Positions 22,246 to 34,602 of a DNA stretch of 64,000 nucleotides are shown here, piece by piece. The stretch is from Xanthostigma xanthostigma (lineage: Eukaryota > Arthropoda > Insecta > Raphidioptera > Raphidiidae). Numbering within the stretch: the stretch's first letter is position 1; every line of letters begins with the position of its first letter. The notes beneath the pieces were generated by a model that was not told the origin of the DNA, made no database searches, and saw only the letters and a list, made by a program, of their open reading frames with translations. The stretch lies in NCBI GenBank assembly GCA_963575645.1, contig OY754471.1:32124401-32188400 (forward strand), given 5' to 3'. A program made the position numbers and the translations under genes.

Positions 22246-22977
22246 TTTTTATGTGTAACATCTTAGCTCTCGGTATGGAATTGACATTTATAAAATAAAT
22301 TAAATAACTATATTAGGTACAGTTCGTTATCGAATTAATTTCTGAAAGTTAGTTAGGTAAAGTAAAGTTAAATTATGGTAGGTACACATATCATTAGCGA
22401 CTACTGTAAATCTTGCCAATTTTTCTATGAGGTTCTCATTTTTTAAAAAAGCACGAGTTTTTATGAAGAATGTATTGTTTTTGTAAAACGTAAATATAAA
22501 AGTTGTTTTCCTATTGGCAACCCGATCCGGGGACACAGTGTATACGTCCAAACCTCATGCAATATTCAACGATCCGACACGAGGGTCCAAGTTATTTCAC
22601 TTACGACTATGTAACACACACAAACATATGTGCTTATTATATGTATACACTAACACATAGGTACAGGACGTATGTAATAGGGCATTTATTCTTATAACCA
22701 TTTCACGTTCTTCACGCGACTGTAGCCACAAAGTAGATTTATCAATTCTGATGCTTATTTTCGCCTTTTCTTTCAGTTAAAGCTGAATTGATTTCGTGTC
22801 TTACACTTCATGAATTCTATAAATTGCTCTTCTTTCTGACTTATATTATTCTATCAAAGTATACTGTGTGTATCATTAAATTGTTCGTCAAAATGTTACT
22901 CAGTACTCTCTAGTGCACATTTTCAGGTTTTATTTAGGACAAGTAATGCCTGCTATACTTCCACCTACTCTCGGCAT
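22246..22977. other. AT-rich stretch without gene
   Basis: I see no domain, RNA gene or clear repeat in this interval. Confidence 0.4.
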
Positions 22978-25030
22978 GGTATCCTGTCAATTATCGCACG
23001 ACACCCCATAGCCGTTAATTATTCGCACGACAATTCATCGTTACGATAATTTCTCGCGAGATAATACATCGTAAAGAATTCTGTTTTCATAATTCTCTAA
23101 TTTTTTTTTAATTTACATGCAAATGGCCCTTACCAACGGCTACTAAAAAACAATTTTATTTTTCTTTAAAATTGCATACAATTTTAGGATGCAGGTTTAA
23201 CATGTGGTGAATTAATTTATTTTTACGATAAAAATAGTTATATATATGTTTATTTTTGTACAATTTCTTAATTTTTTTTTTCGATATCATTAGCTTTGTT
23301 TTTAGTGTATGTTCAATTTTTATTTTGATTTTTTCCTTTTTCAAAGATATTTTTTACTTTACTTGATCATTACCTGTGTGTGTGTTTTTTTTATTTTTTT
23401 TATAAGCTATCCTTAAATACTCTAGCCTTAAATATGTTCTTATGGATATAGTGATTTTGCAATAAATTCCTGTTGCGAGAAATTGTCGCTGCGATATACG
23501 ATCCTAACGATGATTATTATCGACTATGAGTTGTCGTGCGACGTTTGTCGCGCGATGAATTTACATAGAATCCCTCGGCGTCCAACAACTCAGGTAGATC
23601 TTCACGAATCACTCAGACCTCTAATAGAATTGTCTTTTCGGAGAAGATATATATGTTCCCTATTAATATTTAACCGCGTTCGAAAAGAGGTTATCAATTA
23701 GCATCGTATATTTTTTACGTTTTTTAATCATAACTTTTAGAGAAATTAACCGATTAAAACAAATGACAACACTTTGTTCAGAATGTTCACGGATGTTCAA
23801 TAAATTTTCTGATTCTATTTCGATTTGATACGCCATACCTTCAATAAAATTTAAACGGGTCCACCGTTTAAATTTTATTTAAATCTAACCAGCAGTTTTT
23901 TTCCTAGTACTGTAATAAAATATTAAGGCAGGAGGCTATTAACATGCAAAGTCACTAAAAAGTTAAAATGAAAACTTTAGAAAAAATTAAACTTCCTTCA
24001 AAAAAAGCCATTGAAAAGTGAAAAATAGTATAATATGAGGTTGGCACCAAGTTAATGCAAGAACATAGATAATAATAGATATACATTAAATTTATAATAA
24101 ATAAATTAGTACCGACTTCAAAACTATTATTTTTCGTTTTTTAGTTGTTTTATCTATACATTAATACGTGAAGAAAAAACTTTGTAGTTCTTTTTAAGCA
24201 CATTGCGCGCACGGAGGAGTGTGAGATTTGGCATAGTTACAGTTCATGTGGAGCAGGAGTCGAGAAAGATAAAATTTATGCATGAATGTGTTACAAATAC
24301 ATTAAATTAAATAAAATCAAACATAAAAAGTGATTCACTTTTTATGTTCAAAAATTATCGAAGTAAATGCGGAGTGAATATTACGGTCGAATTTCGATCA
24401 CAGACCGGATCGCTGATTAGGTATAAATCACTATGATGGTGGAAGTGACGTGTCATCATGAATGAATTCCTGTACTATGTAAATTTAAAATTCGTTATCC
24501 GATTGATTTTTATTTTATTTGTTTTGTGCGTCAACAATTCTTTTGGAAATGATGTATATAAAAAACCCGCCGTATGAAGTTTTTTTTACCATTCCAACCC
24601 TACTAGTTTAGGTCAAAATTCACATTTCAAAAATTTTAAATATTTTTTAGATTTCAAATCCCCCATATCCAAAAAACATATTTTTGAAAAAACTATGTGC
24701 GTCTGTTTTTCTGTTGGTCTGCTAGTCTGTGAGCACGATACAAGTCAAACAGATGAACGGATTGAAACCAAATTTTGAGAGGATGTTTGGTATGCAAACA
24801 TGAAGAGCCCTATTATTTTTGGGGAAAATCGGCGCATACGCGGAAGAGATACATACTATATATAACGTTGTTTTGCTATGTAATAATGATATACTTTTCA
24901 TAACGGCTTATACTAATTATTTTTTTTTAAGTTTCGTTAAATTTTTTTTTCTAAACTTTGTAGTTTTGGAAATATTTTGAATATTAAAAAAATCAGCTGT
25001 TTTGTAGATCTGTCAGAAAATAAACTAGTT

Positions 25031-25122
25031 TTTTTTTTTTTTTGTTAATATATTGTCTGAAAAATTGGTCGATAATTTTATTTATTGAAGAGTTCTAATC
25101 AGACGTTAATCAAAGATTTGTT
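25031..25122 (-). mobile_element. 92-bp retroposon-like insert with poly-A and 10-bp duplications
   Basis: TAAACTAGTT occurs at 25021-25030 and 25123-25132. The sister family A copy at about 22050 has the site once. The insert begins with a T run on the plus strand, that is, a poly-A tail on the minus strand. It reads CAAATCTTTGATTAACGTCT onward. Relatives occur at 17740 and 59757. A poly-A tail plus a 10-bp duplication points to LINE-mediated retroposition. Confidence 0.65.
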
Positions 25123-25179
25123 TAAACTAGTTAAGTATGCTGTGATTAATTTTTACATGACGTGGAACATGTTATGTAG

Positions 25180-25193
25180 GTAACCATGGTAAC
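25180..25193. promoter_or_regulatory. X-box-like palindrome in family A
   Basis: GTAACCATGGTAAC is a perfect 14-bp palindrome matching the X-box consensus, at the place equivalent to 22107-22120. Confidence 0.45.
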
Positions 25194-25859
25194 GAATAGC
25201 AAATGTCATATTGAATACTAGCCATTACCCGCGTCACCTCACGCGATATCAGAAATTTAATTTTTTTTATTATATGTACTAGGTATATCAAATGTCAACA
25301 TTTTTTTTTATTTTATAAGTAATGTTGATTAAAGAATGTTGCTAAATAGGAAATAAGTTTCTTCTATTATAGATTGAAATGAGTTAAACTTGTTAATATA
25401 AAATTCATACAAGTCTTGAAATTTAAATTAAGCTATTCAAAAAAATCATTAGGAAGATTTTAAAGCAGAACAGATTTAAAAAGAAAAGTGTATAATTTAA
25501 AAAATCCGGACAAATAATACCCACTTACATGTGGCATTGGGTAGGCTTGCACATTCGCATTTTAATTTAAACATAAAGTCAGAACGCCGTAAAGGACTGC
25601 CGCCCTTATGCAAGGAGAAAATACAACTACAGATATTTAACACAATAAACAAAGTGAATGCCAGTCGCGTAGTCTATTTAATTTTCCTTATGTCATGTTG
25701 ATGTGAATTTGTAATAGAAAAATCCGTACAACATGTCCCATGGGAGAAGTGAACATGATGACTGCGTGATTTAAACAACATTCTAAACGACAGGGTTGCC
25801 GATTGTTAAAATTGGTGGCAGTTTTATCTATACTATTATATAAAATTTTTTCTAGTTAC

Positions 25860-26650
25860 TTATAGTTAGAAGATGGCGACAGAAATGGTCAAGGAACACT
25901 TGGTGGCAGAAACGCTCTTTTTGTGGCGTAGGGATATAGCGCGTTGCGGTGAATCGCTGAGGCACTTAAAAAAACGGCATAACTCAAAAGTCTTTTAAAT
26001 AGCAGAAAATGACTGAACAGCATCTGGAGAATCTCTTAGTTGCAGGAAAAATCTTTTCTGCCAATTTAACCTTTGCAGAGAATGTCAGTATAATAAATAA
26101 ATACAAAATTAAAAATTTTAAAAAAAAGCTCGGTGAGTGAAACCGAGCTCATCGGTTCCTCTTCTTGTAGAGAATCCCGAGGTACAGCTCCCTGCCAAAA
26201 TAGACCTTGCAAAAAAACGTCATGTTCGCAGAAAGTTTAACATGGTATTCAGTTAAAGCATTAATGACAAGTACATTAAATTGGCAGATTGTGATCTAGC
26301 AGTGATAAAACTGGCAGATAATATTTTTTACAAACTTTTTGGGTACTAATAGAAAGCTTGGTAAGATTTTCTGCAACCGCGCGAAGACTTTTCGAATTTT
26401 TGACTGTGCAAATTTTGAAGAATCATAGAAAGGAAGTGAGGTTACTTGGACCCACGAAAGTTTTTTCTCGCATTCCAGGCCACCGAATCAATCATTCCGT
26501 CAAGTTTCAACTTCAAATTATTTTTTAAAAAGATTTTGAAAGTTTCTGCAGGAGGAAAATTGGCAGAAAATATTTTTCCTGCAACTAGAAGGTCCCCCAG
26601 ATGCTGTTCAGTCATTTTCTGCTATTTCGTAGAGAACTTTTGAATTTTGA
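25860..26650. mobile_element. Foldback element with GGCAGAAA motifs
   Basis: AGCAGAAAATGACTGAACAG (about 26000) is mirrored by CTGTTCAGTCATTTTCTGCT (about 26610). The stretches GTTGCAGG and TTTTCTGCCAATTT are also mirrored. 26220-26440 is the complement of part of 31790-32050, so both belong to one family whose units repeat (G)TGGCAGAAAC. Confidence 0.6.
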
Positions 26651-26661
26651 ATTTATTAAAA

Positions 26662-26791
26662 TAGTTGAACCTCGTTAAGTTAAAAATTAAACTACCAAAA
26701 TATCTCTAATTTCAACTCTCGATAAGTAAAAAACTCGATAACTTACATTTTTCAACGTTTCCCTTGAACTTTAACTTATGAGGTTCTACTG
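26662..26791. mobile_element. Short pogo-like miniature element
   Basis: The left end TAGTTGAACCTCGTTAAGTT is degenerate. The right end AACTTATGAGGTTCTACTG is followed by TA. It is a relative of 17830-18175 with an internal deletion. Confidence 0.65.
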
Positions 26792-27023
26792 TAAATGAAT
26801 TCACCAAGTGTTATACCTCTATAGTGTAAAATTGTATGCCGTTTTAAAGAAATAAAAATTGCTTCTAGTAGTTACATCTAAATTTAAAAAAAAAATAGAG
26901 AATTCTGAAAACAGAATATTTTACGATGAATTGTCTTGCGAGAAATTGTCGTAGCGATGAATTGTCGTGCGACGAATTGACGGTTATGAGTTGTCGTGAA
27001 TGACTGACGGGATACCGTTTATT

Positions 27024-27447
27024 TTAAATGTTTACTATGAGTCCTGAATTGGCAACAGTGCTTTTTAGAATATGTGAATGCCTCCCTCTTGTCTGTTTTT
27101 CTTAGATTTGTTTTATAAAATAATCCGTCTTATAGTTATGATACGTACCTTGTTTGTTGAATTGTGCCACACAAGTTTTATTTAAATTTGTGAACGAAAC
27201 AATCTTAAATAAAGACATTTAAAAACAGTAGATTTATATTATGTATAGGTACGCAAATTTTGAATTTCAATTTCACAAATTACGGACATAACTGAGATTG
27301 GTAATTTGAAGTTCAACAAAAATAATGACACGCTAGTGAGTAGAAATAGTTTACTATACAAACATTGTTGGTTTAGATTTTAAAACAAATGCCATTAAAA
27401 TACCTTTTAAATGTTAAATTTATTAAATTTGCAGGTACCCAACCATT
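27024..27447. other. AT-rich stretch without gene
   Basis: No domain, RNA gene or repeat was recognised. Confidence 0.35.
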
Positions 27448-28326
27448 CAGAGCTGGGTCAAATACAATGAAAATGTATTTGGAGTACCAAGTACAAAGAA
27501 CTTTCTATTTTCTTCCAATAAGTACCAAGTACAAAGTACTTGACTAAGTACTGAATACAAGTCTTGGATTTTACAAGTACATTGGACACAATGTGATATA
27601 CTCAGTAGTCAATAGGATACCTACCTAGTCTATTTACTTCACTCAGTCTCAGCGCATCTTTGTGGTACAAACTACAAACAAACCCTACAAGCTCCATTTT
27701 TATGAAATTAATATACACAGAGAGTGACGTACGCACAAAATGATTTTTGAAAATAGAAAAATGAACAACTAAACTAGTAAACTACATTATTTCTACTAAA
27801 TAAACATTAAAAGCAATGTTTCCGGTTACTGCCCATTGATTTGTAGCATTGTTTTTTGTGATTAACCTTAATTTTCCAATATTAGGTAAATTTCATAAAA
27901 TATAAGATGTTTATCAGTTACCTTGATTTTAAATATTTATGCTAGATCATTAGATCAAAAATTTATCAAATATCGTGTTATTGGGAAATAAGGCAACAAA
28001 TTCTATAACTCACAAAACCATAAGAATTCATGTTCAGATGAACAGTAAATGGAAAAATTGTTCTTATTTACTTTCTGGTACAACTTTCAGGCTGAAATTT
28101 GTACCAGAAACCCAACACAAGACTTCTTTCTTCATAAAAGTATATTTTAATGTACATGTTCATAGAAACAAGCTCAAAGTACAAAGTACAGTCAACAGAT
28201 CGTTACAAGTACAAGTATCAAGTACAATTTTTAAAAATACACGGAATACAAAGTACACAGTACAAAAATATGTAGGTACTTAAAGTACTTTTTCCATGTA
28301 GTTGTACTCAGTACTGCCCAGCTCTG
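27448..28326. mobile_element. hAT-like element with GTAC-rich subtermini, 879 bp
   Basis: The ends CAGAGCTGGG and CCCAGCTCTG are inverted. The 8-bp flanks CAACCATT and TACCCATT agree at six positions. Both ends carry many AAGTACAAAGTAC/AGTACTGAGTAC units, a typical arrangement of hAT subterminal sites. The interior has an open frame (27975-28283) with no transposase domain. Confidence 0.7.
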
Positions 28327-30345
28327 TACCCATTCTTTTTTAACACTTAATCTTTTAATAAAATATAAGAAAACACGTTTTAAACAAGTTTTTGTTACAG
28401 TGTACAGAAAAGAAAAAAAAAGTTTTTACCAATTTAAGTTCAAATTATAAAAGCTAGTTAGTCACGACCCACGCTTTTATAATTATGAACCTAAATTATT
28501 AAAAAATATTTTCTTCTCTTTTCAGAGTACTGCAATAAAAGCTTGTCTCTAAAAAGTTTTTCTTTCTAATATTTTTTTCAAACTTTCAGTTACGTCATAT
28601 CCTATGCATTTCTCATAATGGAAGAAGGAAGCTGTGAAGAAATAAATAATCCGCCATCTTGAGGCATCCGCCACATTGGATTTATATACTATTTGCGTTG
28701 TCACCGAATAGTGATGCCAGATTAAATCACATATTCCATTTCACAAATTATTGAAATTAAATTTAAACAATGTTTCCATGTTTTCCATTCATTTACGTAA
28801 AAAAAATTATTATCGAATGAAACGTTAATTATGATTATTGTCTGATACAACAACTTATAAATTTAATCTGAAGATGTATTTTACGAAAGCTGCTTATTTA
28901 AGGAGGTTGAACCGTTTTACGAAGATAATGAAAAAAATCTTAAATAAAGTTTTTTGAATAGATTTTTTTAGGACAAAATTTTCTGTAAAAAATCCAAAAT
29001 CATTAGGAGATTTATAAAGTTAAAAATTAAAAAAAAACTTTTACATGTAGTCTTATGGAAAATATGTCAAGCTAGCATGCAAACTGTTCATTTTAATTTT
29101 TTGCAAATAACCAAATAATGTCAGCAGTTCCAAAAACTATCTATGTAAAGCATCGATGTCTTATACGCATATTTTAATATTTTTTCCAATTTAATTAGGA
29201 GATTTTTAATCAATAAAAAAAATTATTAAACCTTAGCACTTTTCGATTATGGACTTTCATTCTTGACAGATTTAACAATTTTAACTGAATTTTCAACTTT
29301 TAAGGATTTAATTTTAATTTTCATTACTTCTAATTTCTTTTTTCAATTATTAATTGCAAAAAATATGTAAAATACAGACATTTTCATAAATTTATTTTTT
29401 TAACCTAACTTTGTACAAAAAATACAAAAGTTAGTCCATTAAGTATAAAGTACTGAAATAATTAATTAATATTAAAAAAAATTATTTATTTATGCCTTTA
29501 TGACAATAATTTATTGGTATTATCGACTTATAAACTATAAAAGTTCCCATTTAGAATTCGACTTACTTTTGATTGGGACTGTAACGGATCAACCCCCTTA
29601 AAGTGTTTTAACATAATTTTAATATTTTTGGAATTGGTCTTCTCCATAGATTCAACAGTAATTAAATACACAGATTTTGACCAATAAAAATATGCATCAG
29701 CTGATCACGTACTGATTAGAATATGATCGAATATTTAAATTGATAGGATAGTCTTTATGTCGAAAATCATCTTCCTTGTTTGAGTGTCGTGTCTTGCAGG
29801 TATTCTGATAAAATATTCAAACCAATTTAAGATTCCATTTGTTAGACAGCTTTTTTTATTATAATATTTATTTAAAAACGGTTAGTTGACTGAAAGCGTG
29901 CGTTATTAATGACCCATAATACGTGAGCTATCAGCAGTTGTAACATCAAAGACACCAATGCCATTAATAACTAATTAAATGTAAAATGACGTCTTTGACC
30001 GCGGCACTGATTCCTCTATTCACCGGTATAGACACAAACACATAAGCTTTGTATAATAACATCATGATATGTTCTGATCGTCTAGTTTCAACCATAATTA
30101 GTGTGCTCTAGCGCCCTTTTCAAGTTGTATTAAATACGACTTTACTATGGATACCGCATGTGTTGATTGCACATTTAAAATTTCGACTCACTAAGGGGAC
30201 ACTTAGCCCATAGCTAGACGCGAGTGAAATTTTAAACTTAATACGGTTTTGTCTTTTTGATATGCAAGAATAATGTAAAGATACATTTTTTCAGAAGTGC
30301 GATACAATAGTAGTTTATGTGTAAAGAATATGATGCTTTATGTAC
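28327..30345. other. About 2 kb of AT-rich sequence without gene
   Basis: No reading frame with a domain and no RNA gene were found. It includes long A/T runs and no obvious inverted repeats. Confidence 0.45.
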
Positions 30346-30348
30346 CAG

Positions 30349-30665
30349 TGTGACATTATGTTAAAACGAGCAATTAGCGAGTTTTTACAGTCACTCAATT
30401 CACAAAATCATTACAATCAAGATATAATCTACATTTTTTTACGTACCTCCTATAAAATAGCTGATTTTTACATCATAATAAGTATAATTGTAATATTTTT
30501 GACAGTTCAGCTCGGTCATATTGGATGGGCAATGCCTACTATTTTTGTTTCTCTTGCTCATATGGGTAGTGTCGTAGCGGATTATATTAAGACGAGTTAT
30601 AACATTATGCTTAAAACGAGTGTCAGCGAGTTTTAATAGTCACACGTCTCACAATATTATTACGC
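30349..30665 (+). repeat. Two direct copies of a 70-80 bp repeat
   Basis: GTGACATTATGTTAAAACGA followed by GCGAGTTTTTACAGTCAC occurs at 30349-30420. A diverged copy (AACATTATGCTTAAAACGAG, GCGAGTTTTAATAGTCACAC) lies at about 30600-30665. A third copy is at 57757-57825 (GTGACATAATGTTAAAACGA). The family is otherwise unknown to me. Confidence 0.6.
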
Positions 30666-30714
30666 ACAAGGTATTTATGGTATTTTTTGAACTTACCTGC
30701 CACGGACAGACGGC

Positions 30715-31050
30715 TGTCACCAGTGGGTCGTCAGGTGCTCCCATACCGACCGATCCCTCGCCGTTTTTCCAAGGAGGGAGGTCGTATGATTTATCCCCTA
30801 CTTCGTATTATTATGTATGATTATTATTGTATTTAAATCGCCTGTACAAATTATGTATTTAGAATAAGATTTTGTAAATAAACACCGATTGATACGGTTT
30901 GAAAATACACTAAACATTTCATTTATAAATTCACCGTTTTACCGCTGCCACCGTACCCTGGCTTCCGGCGAGCCTCTCCTGGCCGACGAAAGACAGCGGA
31001 CCTTTGTGACTACGTGTCGATTACAACACCACGAAACACGGGACGTTACA
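30715..31050 (+). repeat. Possible solo LTR
   Basis: A GC-richer block starts TGTCAC and ends GTTACA. It has an ATAAGATTTTGTAAATAAAC polyadenylation-like region in the middle and is followed by TATTTGG, which could be a primer-site remnant. Size (336 bp) and ends fit a retrotransposon LTR. No second LTR, gag or pol is present, so the call is tentative. Confidence 0.25.
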
Positions 31051-31649
31051 TATTTGGTTTTCACTTTGTTTTCAAAATTTTTATAAACACACAAATAAAG
31101 GTGCTCCACAAAGCAGTCGAATTTTCGATCGTGCAGTAAACACATATATTACATAAAATTTGCTTTTCTATTCAGGCCTATGTGATGTATATTAATTTAG
31201 TTACAACCTAGATGTAAGCCGGCTCAAAATTAACGATTTGGTTGTATCATGGTTACCAAGAGAGGATGTAGCCGCCGGAATTCCGGGAAATTTCCCAGTG
31301 CGATCCTCATCAATTTTTCATAAGAGCCGCGAGTAAACGAAAATTTTTGGTGGACTGCCGAGTTAATTTTATTTTTTTACTAATACGTCACTAATATTTA
31401 CAAAGACAAAAATTGATACGGCTGTAGCTATTTTATTACTTATAGAATTTTCTCTATGTTTTATCATTACAGCTCTGTTTTTTATAAGTAGTTTATCAAT
31501 ATACGTTCCTGCTAGAGAATGCATAGTTTTTTGCCTATGATCGTCACTCATCCTATGAATGTTTTCTTCAAAAAAGTAAGAGTGCTTTAAAATTGCATTA
31601 GTATGAGTCAATATTATAAAAAAATCTCCCCCCCCCCTTGTTACAATTA

Positions 31650-32050
31650 GAGGACGGTGACAGAAATGGTCAAGGAGCACTTGGTGGCAGAAACGATCTC
31701 TTTCGTGCAGTCTGAGTCCCCCTCTACAAATCCGTTTAGTGCTAGACCCCTAGCGCGTTGCGATACGACGCTGGGGAAATTTGACGGAATGGTTGATTGG
31801 GTGGCAAGTGACCTCACTTCTCTTCTACGATTCTTCAAAATTTGCACAATCAAAAATTCGCAAAGTCCTCGCGGGGTGGCAGAAACTCTTTCCAGGCTTT
31901 CTATTAGTACCCAAAAAGTTTGTAAAAAATATTATCTGCCAATTTTGTCACTGCTAGATCACAATCTGCCAATTTAATGTGCTTGTCATTAATGCTTTAT
32001 CTGAATATCGCATGTAAACTTTCCGCGAACATGACGCGTTTTTGCAAGGT
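31650..32050. repeat. Second copy of the GGCAGAAA family
   Basis: GACAGAAATGGTCAAGGA and CACTTGGTGGCAGAAACG match 25872 onward in the same orientation. The right half matches 26220-26440 inverted. The frames across it (31657-31977 and complements) follow the repeat and carry no domain. Confidence 0.6.
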
Positions 32051-32116
32051 CGAATTTATATTAAAAAAATTTACTGTAAAACAAGTATACATGGATTTAA
32101 ATGAAAAGTTGATAGA

Positions 32117-32249
32117 ATAAAAATTAAGTTCAAAAACTAAAATCCGACTATTGAAAAGTATGAAACAAAAAAATATCTTCAGATGAGAATATTTTTTTGT
32201 TTCATACTTTCCAGTAGTCGGGTTTTACTTTTTGAACTTAATTTTTATT
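32117..32249. mobile_element. Near-perfect 133-bp hairpin element
   Basis: AATAAAAATTAAGTTCAAAA...GTATGAAACAAAAAAATA is mirrored on the right (TATTTTTTTGTTTCATAC ... GAACTTAATTTTTATT) around a short centre (TCTTCAGATGAGA). Confidence 0.8.
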
Positions 32250-32279
32250 TAATTTTTTTTTTACTTGTTTGCAATTTGC

Positions 32280-32475
32280 TCACCCCTGGGAGCAAAATTC
32301 TAAAATATATGTAGCCTATGTTACCCGGGCTATAATAACGAATCGATTGACACCTTATTTATCAAAATCGGATGAATAGTTTAGGCGCTACGGTGGAACA
32401 TCCGTAAATACAAACTTGCATAGACTGCTATACTTATAACCCTTCTTTTTTGGTCGGGTAAAAAGATTTTTTTTG
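32280..32475 (+). repeat. Non-LTR retrotransposon 3'-tail-like repeat
   Basis: The order CTCACCCCTGGGAGCAAAAT, GTAGCCTATGTTACCCGG, ATCAAAATCGGATGAATAGT, ATAACCCTTCTTTTTTGG is the familiar 3' region of RTE-like insect retroposons. It is not coding. Confidence 0.5.
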
Positions 32476-33008
32476 ACAAAATTAATAATAGCAAAAAAAC
32501 ACAGTTTCAACATTTACATTTTTATTTATATTTAATAAATTACACAACAATAGATACTAAATACATTTACAGGTATAATTTGGACTAGAATATTTATACG
32601 TAAATTAATTGTAGTTCTTAAATCAGCACATTCAAAATGTATCAGTTCATAAAAAAATAATTATTTAATAAAACAAGTAACACGACTGCTCAAATATGAA
32701 ATTAATAACTTAAAAGAAAAAAACAAGTCGGAAAATCTCACCATACAGCAGATGAAGACCCTTTCAAAAACAAAATAAAAGACAAATAGATTTCCACCTT
32801 TTCTGTGTTGAAATTTTTCGACTTGTTTACCTCTTTTAAGGTACGAGTATTAATTTTTCGTGTTTTTATAATTAATTAATTTATATTTTTTTCTTTTCAG
32901 TTACTCATTTTTACGCATTCAAGTTTTTTTACTTTTTTTTTGTAATTTGTGTCAAAATGGTAGCATAAAAGTGTGATAAATAACAACAATTTAGTCACTT
33001 CTTATGGT
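32476..33008. other. AT-rich stretch without gene
   Basis: A weak outer inverted pair (AACAAGTCGGAAAA near 32722, TTTTTCGACTTGTTT near 32815) suggests a small decayed element. Nothing else was seen. Confidence 0.35.
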
Positions 33009-33533
33009 GGCACTTCACATGGCTATTTGTGTTCGCTATTGGGTGTTTGTTGAATTTGGCAAAATATATGACGTTCAAGGCAAACATGCAAATAGAAGCA
33101 AATACGACCATCCACACATGGCAGTCAAATAACAAACACACAAATATTTGGCACCAGAACGCAAGGTTCAAAATTCCAGGAATTTTAGCACTATTTCATT
33201 GTCCTAATTCATTTTCAGTAGTAAATGTTCCAGTTCTCGCTCACAGCACAGACACAAAAATACCGCACGTTTGTACAGGTTCACGGCGCGTGCGCTTCTG
33301 AACTTCTGAATATCGCCATTGTGTGGACGGTTTATTTGCGTATTTGCCTATTTGACTCCTTTGATGTGCCTCGAAAAACCGACAAGCGCACGGTAACGCG
33401 TATTTGGTACTAATTGGCCTTATTTGTCAAATAAGCATATAAGGCCAACATTTTGTCAAATAGACTATCCACACATGGTAATTGTTTGCCAAATATGCCA
33501 AATACACAAATACAAATAGCTATGTGAAGTGCC
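33009..33533. mobile_element. 525-bp TIR element with TTTG/CAAATA subterminal repeats
   Basis: The left end GGCACTTCACATGGCTATTT matches the inverted right end with one mismatch over 22 bp. Motifs such as GGCAAATA, TATTTGGC and CACACATGG are repeated inside. I find no convincing target duplication, so the superfamily is open. Confidence 0.7.
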
Positions 33534-33569
33534 GGCATTAGCCACATCAGTTTTATTGTTAAATACACA

Positions 33570-33809
33570 CAGGGCCGTAACTACCTTTTTTGAGTCCCTG
33601 GTGAAGACCTCATCACTGGGCTCCCTATACACAATTTTATGAATTAAATAAGGCTACTGATTTTCCTAAAACAATAGTTTTAATCAGTACCTAGTACAAC
33701 AAAAAAAACACAATTTTGGAGAGAGCTAAAAATTTTTAGCTAGTTATATTTTTTACTGATTTCTACGAACAATTTTTAAATTTATTTCCTCTGCCTGGTT
33801 ACGGGCCTG
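33570..33809. mobile_element. Small hAT-like element
   Basis: CAGGGCCGTAACTACC on the left is mirrored by GGTTACGGGCCTG on the right. 8-bp flanks (AATACACA, GATATATA) agree only partly. A CAGGGCC start is common for hAT ends. Confidence 0.5.
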
Positions 33810-34262
33810 GATATATACAATTCCAGAGTTATGCTGCCACCTTCAGTAAAAACTACACTGAGTTTAGTTTTTTCCGAAGATGAGAACATTGCTCTCGAAA
33901 GAATATCCAATAATAAAACTGTCGATGTTATAACTTACTAAATTGTTGTTATTTCTAATCACAGTGTAGCGCTCTTATTATTCAATAGAATAATAGTTAT
34001 TTAATGCTTTTAACTTTCTGTAATTGTTGTACGCAGACGATTGGATCTACGTGCAACAATTTCTAATTTATTTTTCAATTCAATAATATGTGATGGCTCA
34101 ATGAGTGATTTCAATTTACTCGACTCCCAGCGACTCTATGTGTTGACTCAAGTCGATCACCATATTGAACAACGCGATAAAACTTGTGGATGAAAACACG
34201 GATATTTTAAAAATTTAAGTAATTATTTTGTCGAGACTGATTTGTCGCAATGAGACAATAAA

Positions 34263-34602
34263 TATTTTTTCTTCATACCTCGATCGAAAGTGCGTACTTT
34301 TGGCACCAATTGTAACGCAGAAAGTCTAACATTTACTCCTTGGTGGGACTACACGCTACAATACGGGAAGTTCGTGCGTTCGTGCGATAGTAAAGCAAAA
34401 ACAACCAATCAACTGTTGGTTGTGATTTTGTTTCCATATCAACCCTATTAAATTTCAGCTAATAGTCGCGAACAGCTGTTATTATTGTTTTTACGTATAA
34501 CCTCAAAGCTTCTTGTTATGAATTTATCTGTGTTTTTATGTGATTAATTAATTCATGTATTTAATAAGTGTGCTTACGACTGAGGTATGAAGAAAAATAG
34601 TA
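34263..34602. mobile_element. Possible TIR element
   Basis: TTTTTTCTTCATACCTCG is mirrored by TGAGGTATGAAGAAAAAT about 320 bp away. The interior is unremarkable. Just downstream (34642-34680) a GC-rich hairpin, GTGCCATGATGCC...GGGCATCGTGGCA, may belong to another element. Confidence 0.4.

Larger units (their letters stand above)
24586..25290 (+). repeat. Family A repeat copy with a retroposed insert
   Basis: It opens TTTTACCATTCCAACCC and keeps the CCCCATATCCAAAAAACAT, CAAACAGATGAACGGATTGA and GGGGAAAATCGGCG marks. It ends with ATATCAAATGTCAACA. A 92-bp element (25031-25122) with 10-bp duplications interrupts it. An X-box-like palindrome lies at 25180-25193. Confidence 0.75.
22978..27023. 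mobile_element. Possible 4-kb composite element with TIRs of about 235 bp
   Basis: 22978-23216 and the complement of 26794-27023 align for about 235 bases, starting GGTATCCTGTCA / GGTATCCCGTCA. They contain ACGACAATTCATCG-like tandem units and end in a shared TGGTGAATT. A third, shorter block of the same units lies at 23476-23570. It may be one decayed element with later insertions (family A copy, foldback, pogo-like element) between the ends. Two inverted solitary copies are equally possible. No transposase frame is visible inside. Confidence 0.4.

Noticed and set aside
31657..31977. 106-residue plus-strand frame and its complements
   Set aside because: It coincides with a dispersed repeat shared with 25860-26650 and has no domain.
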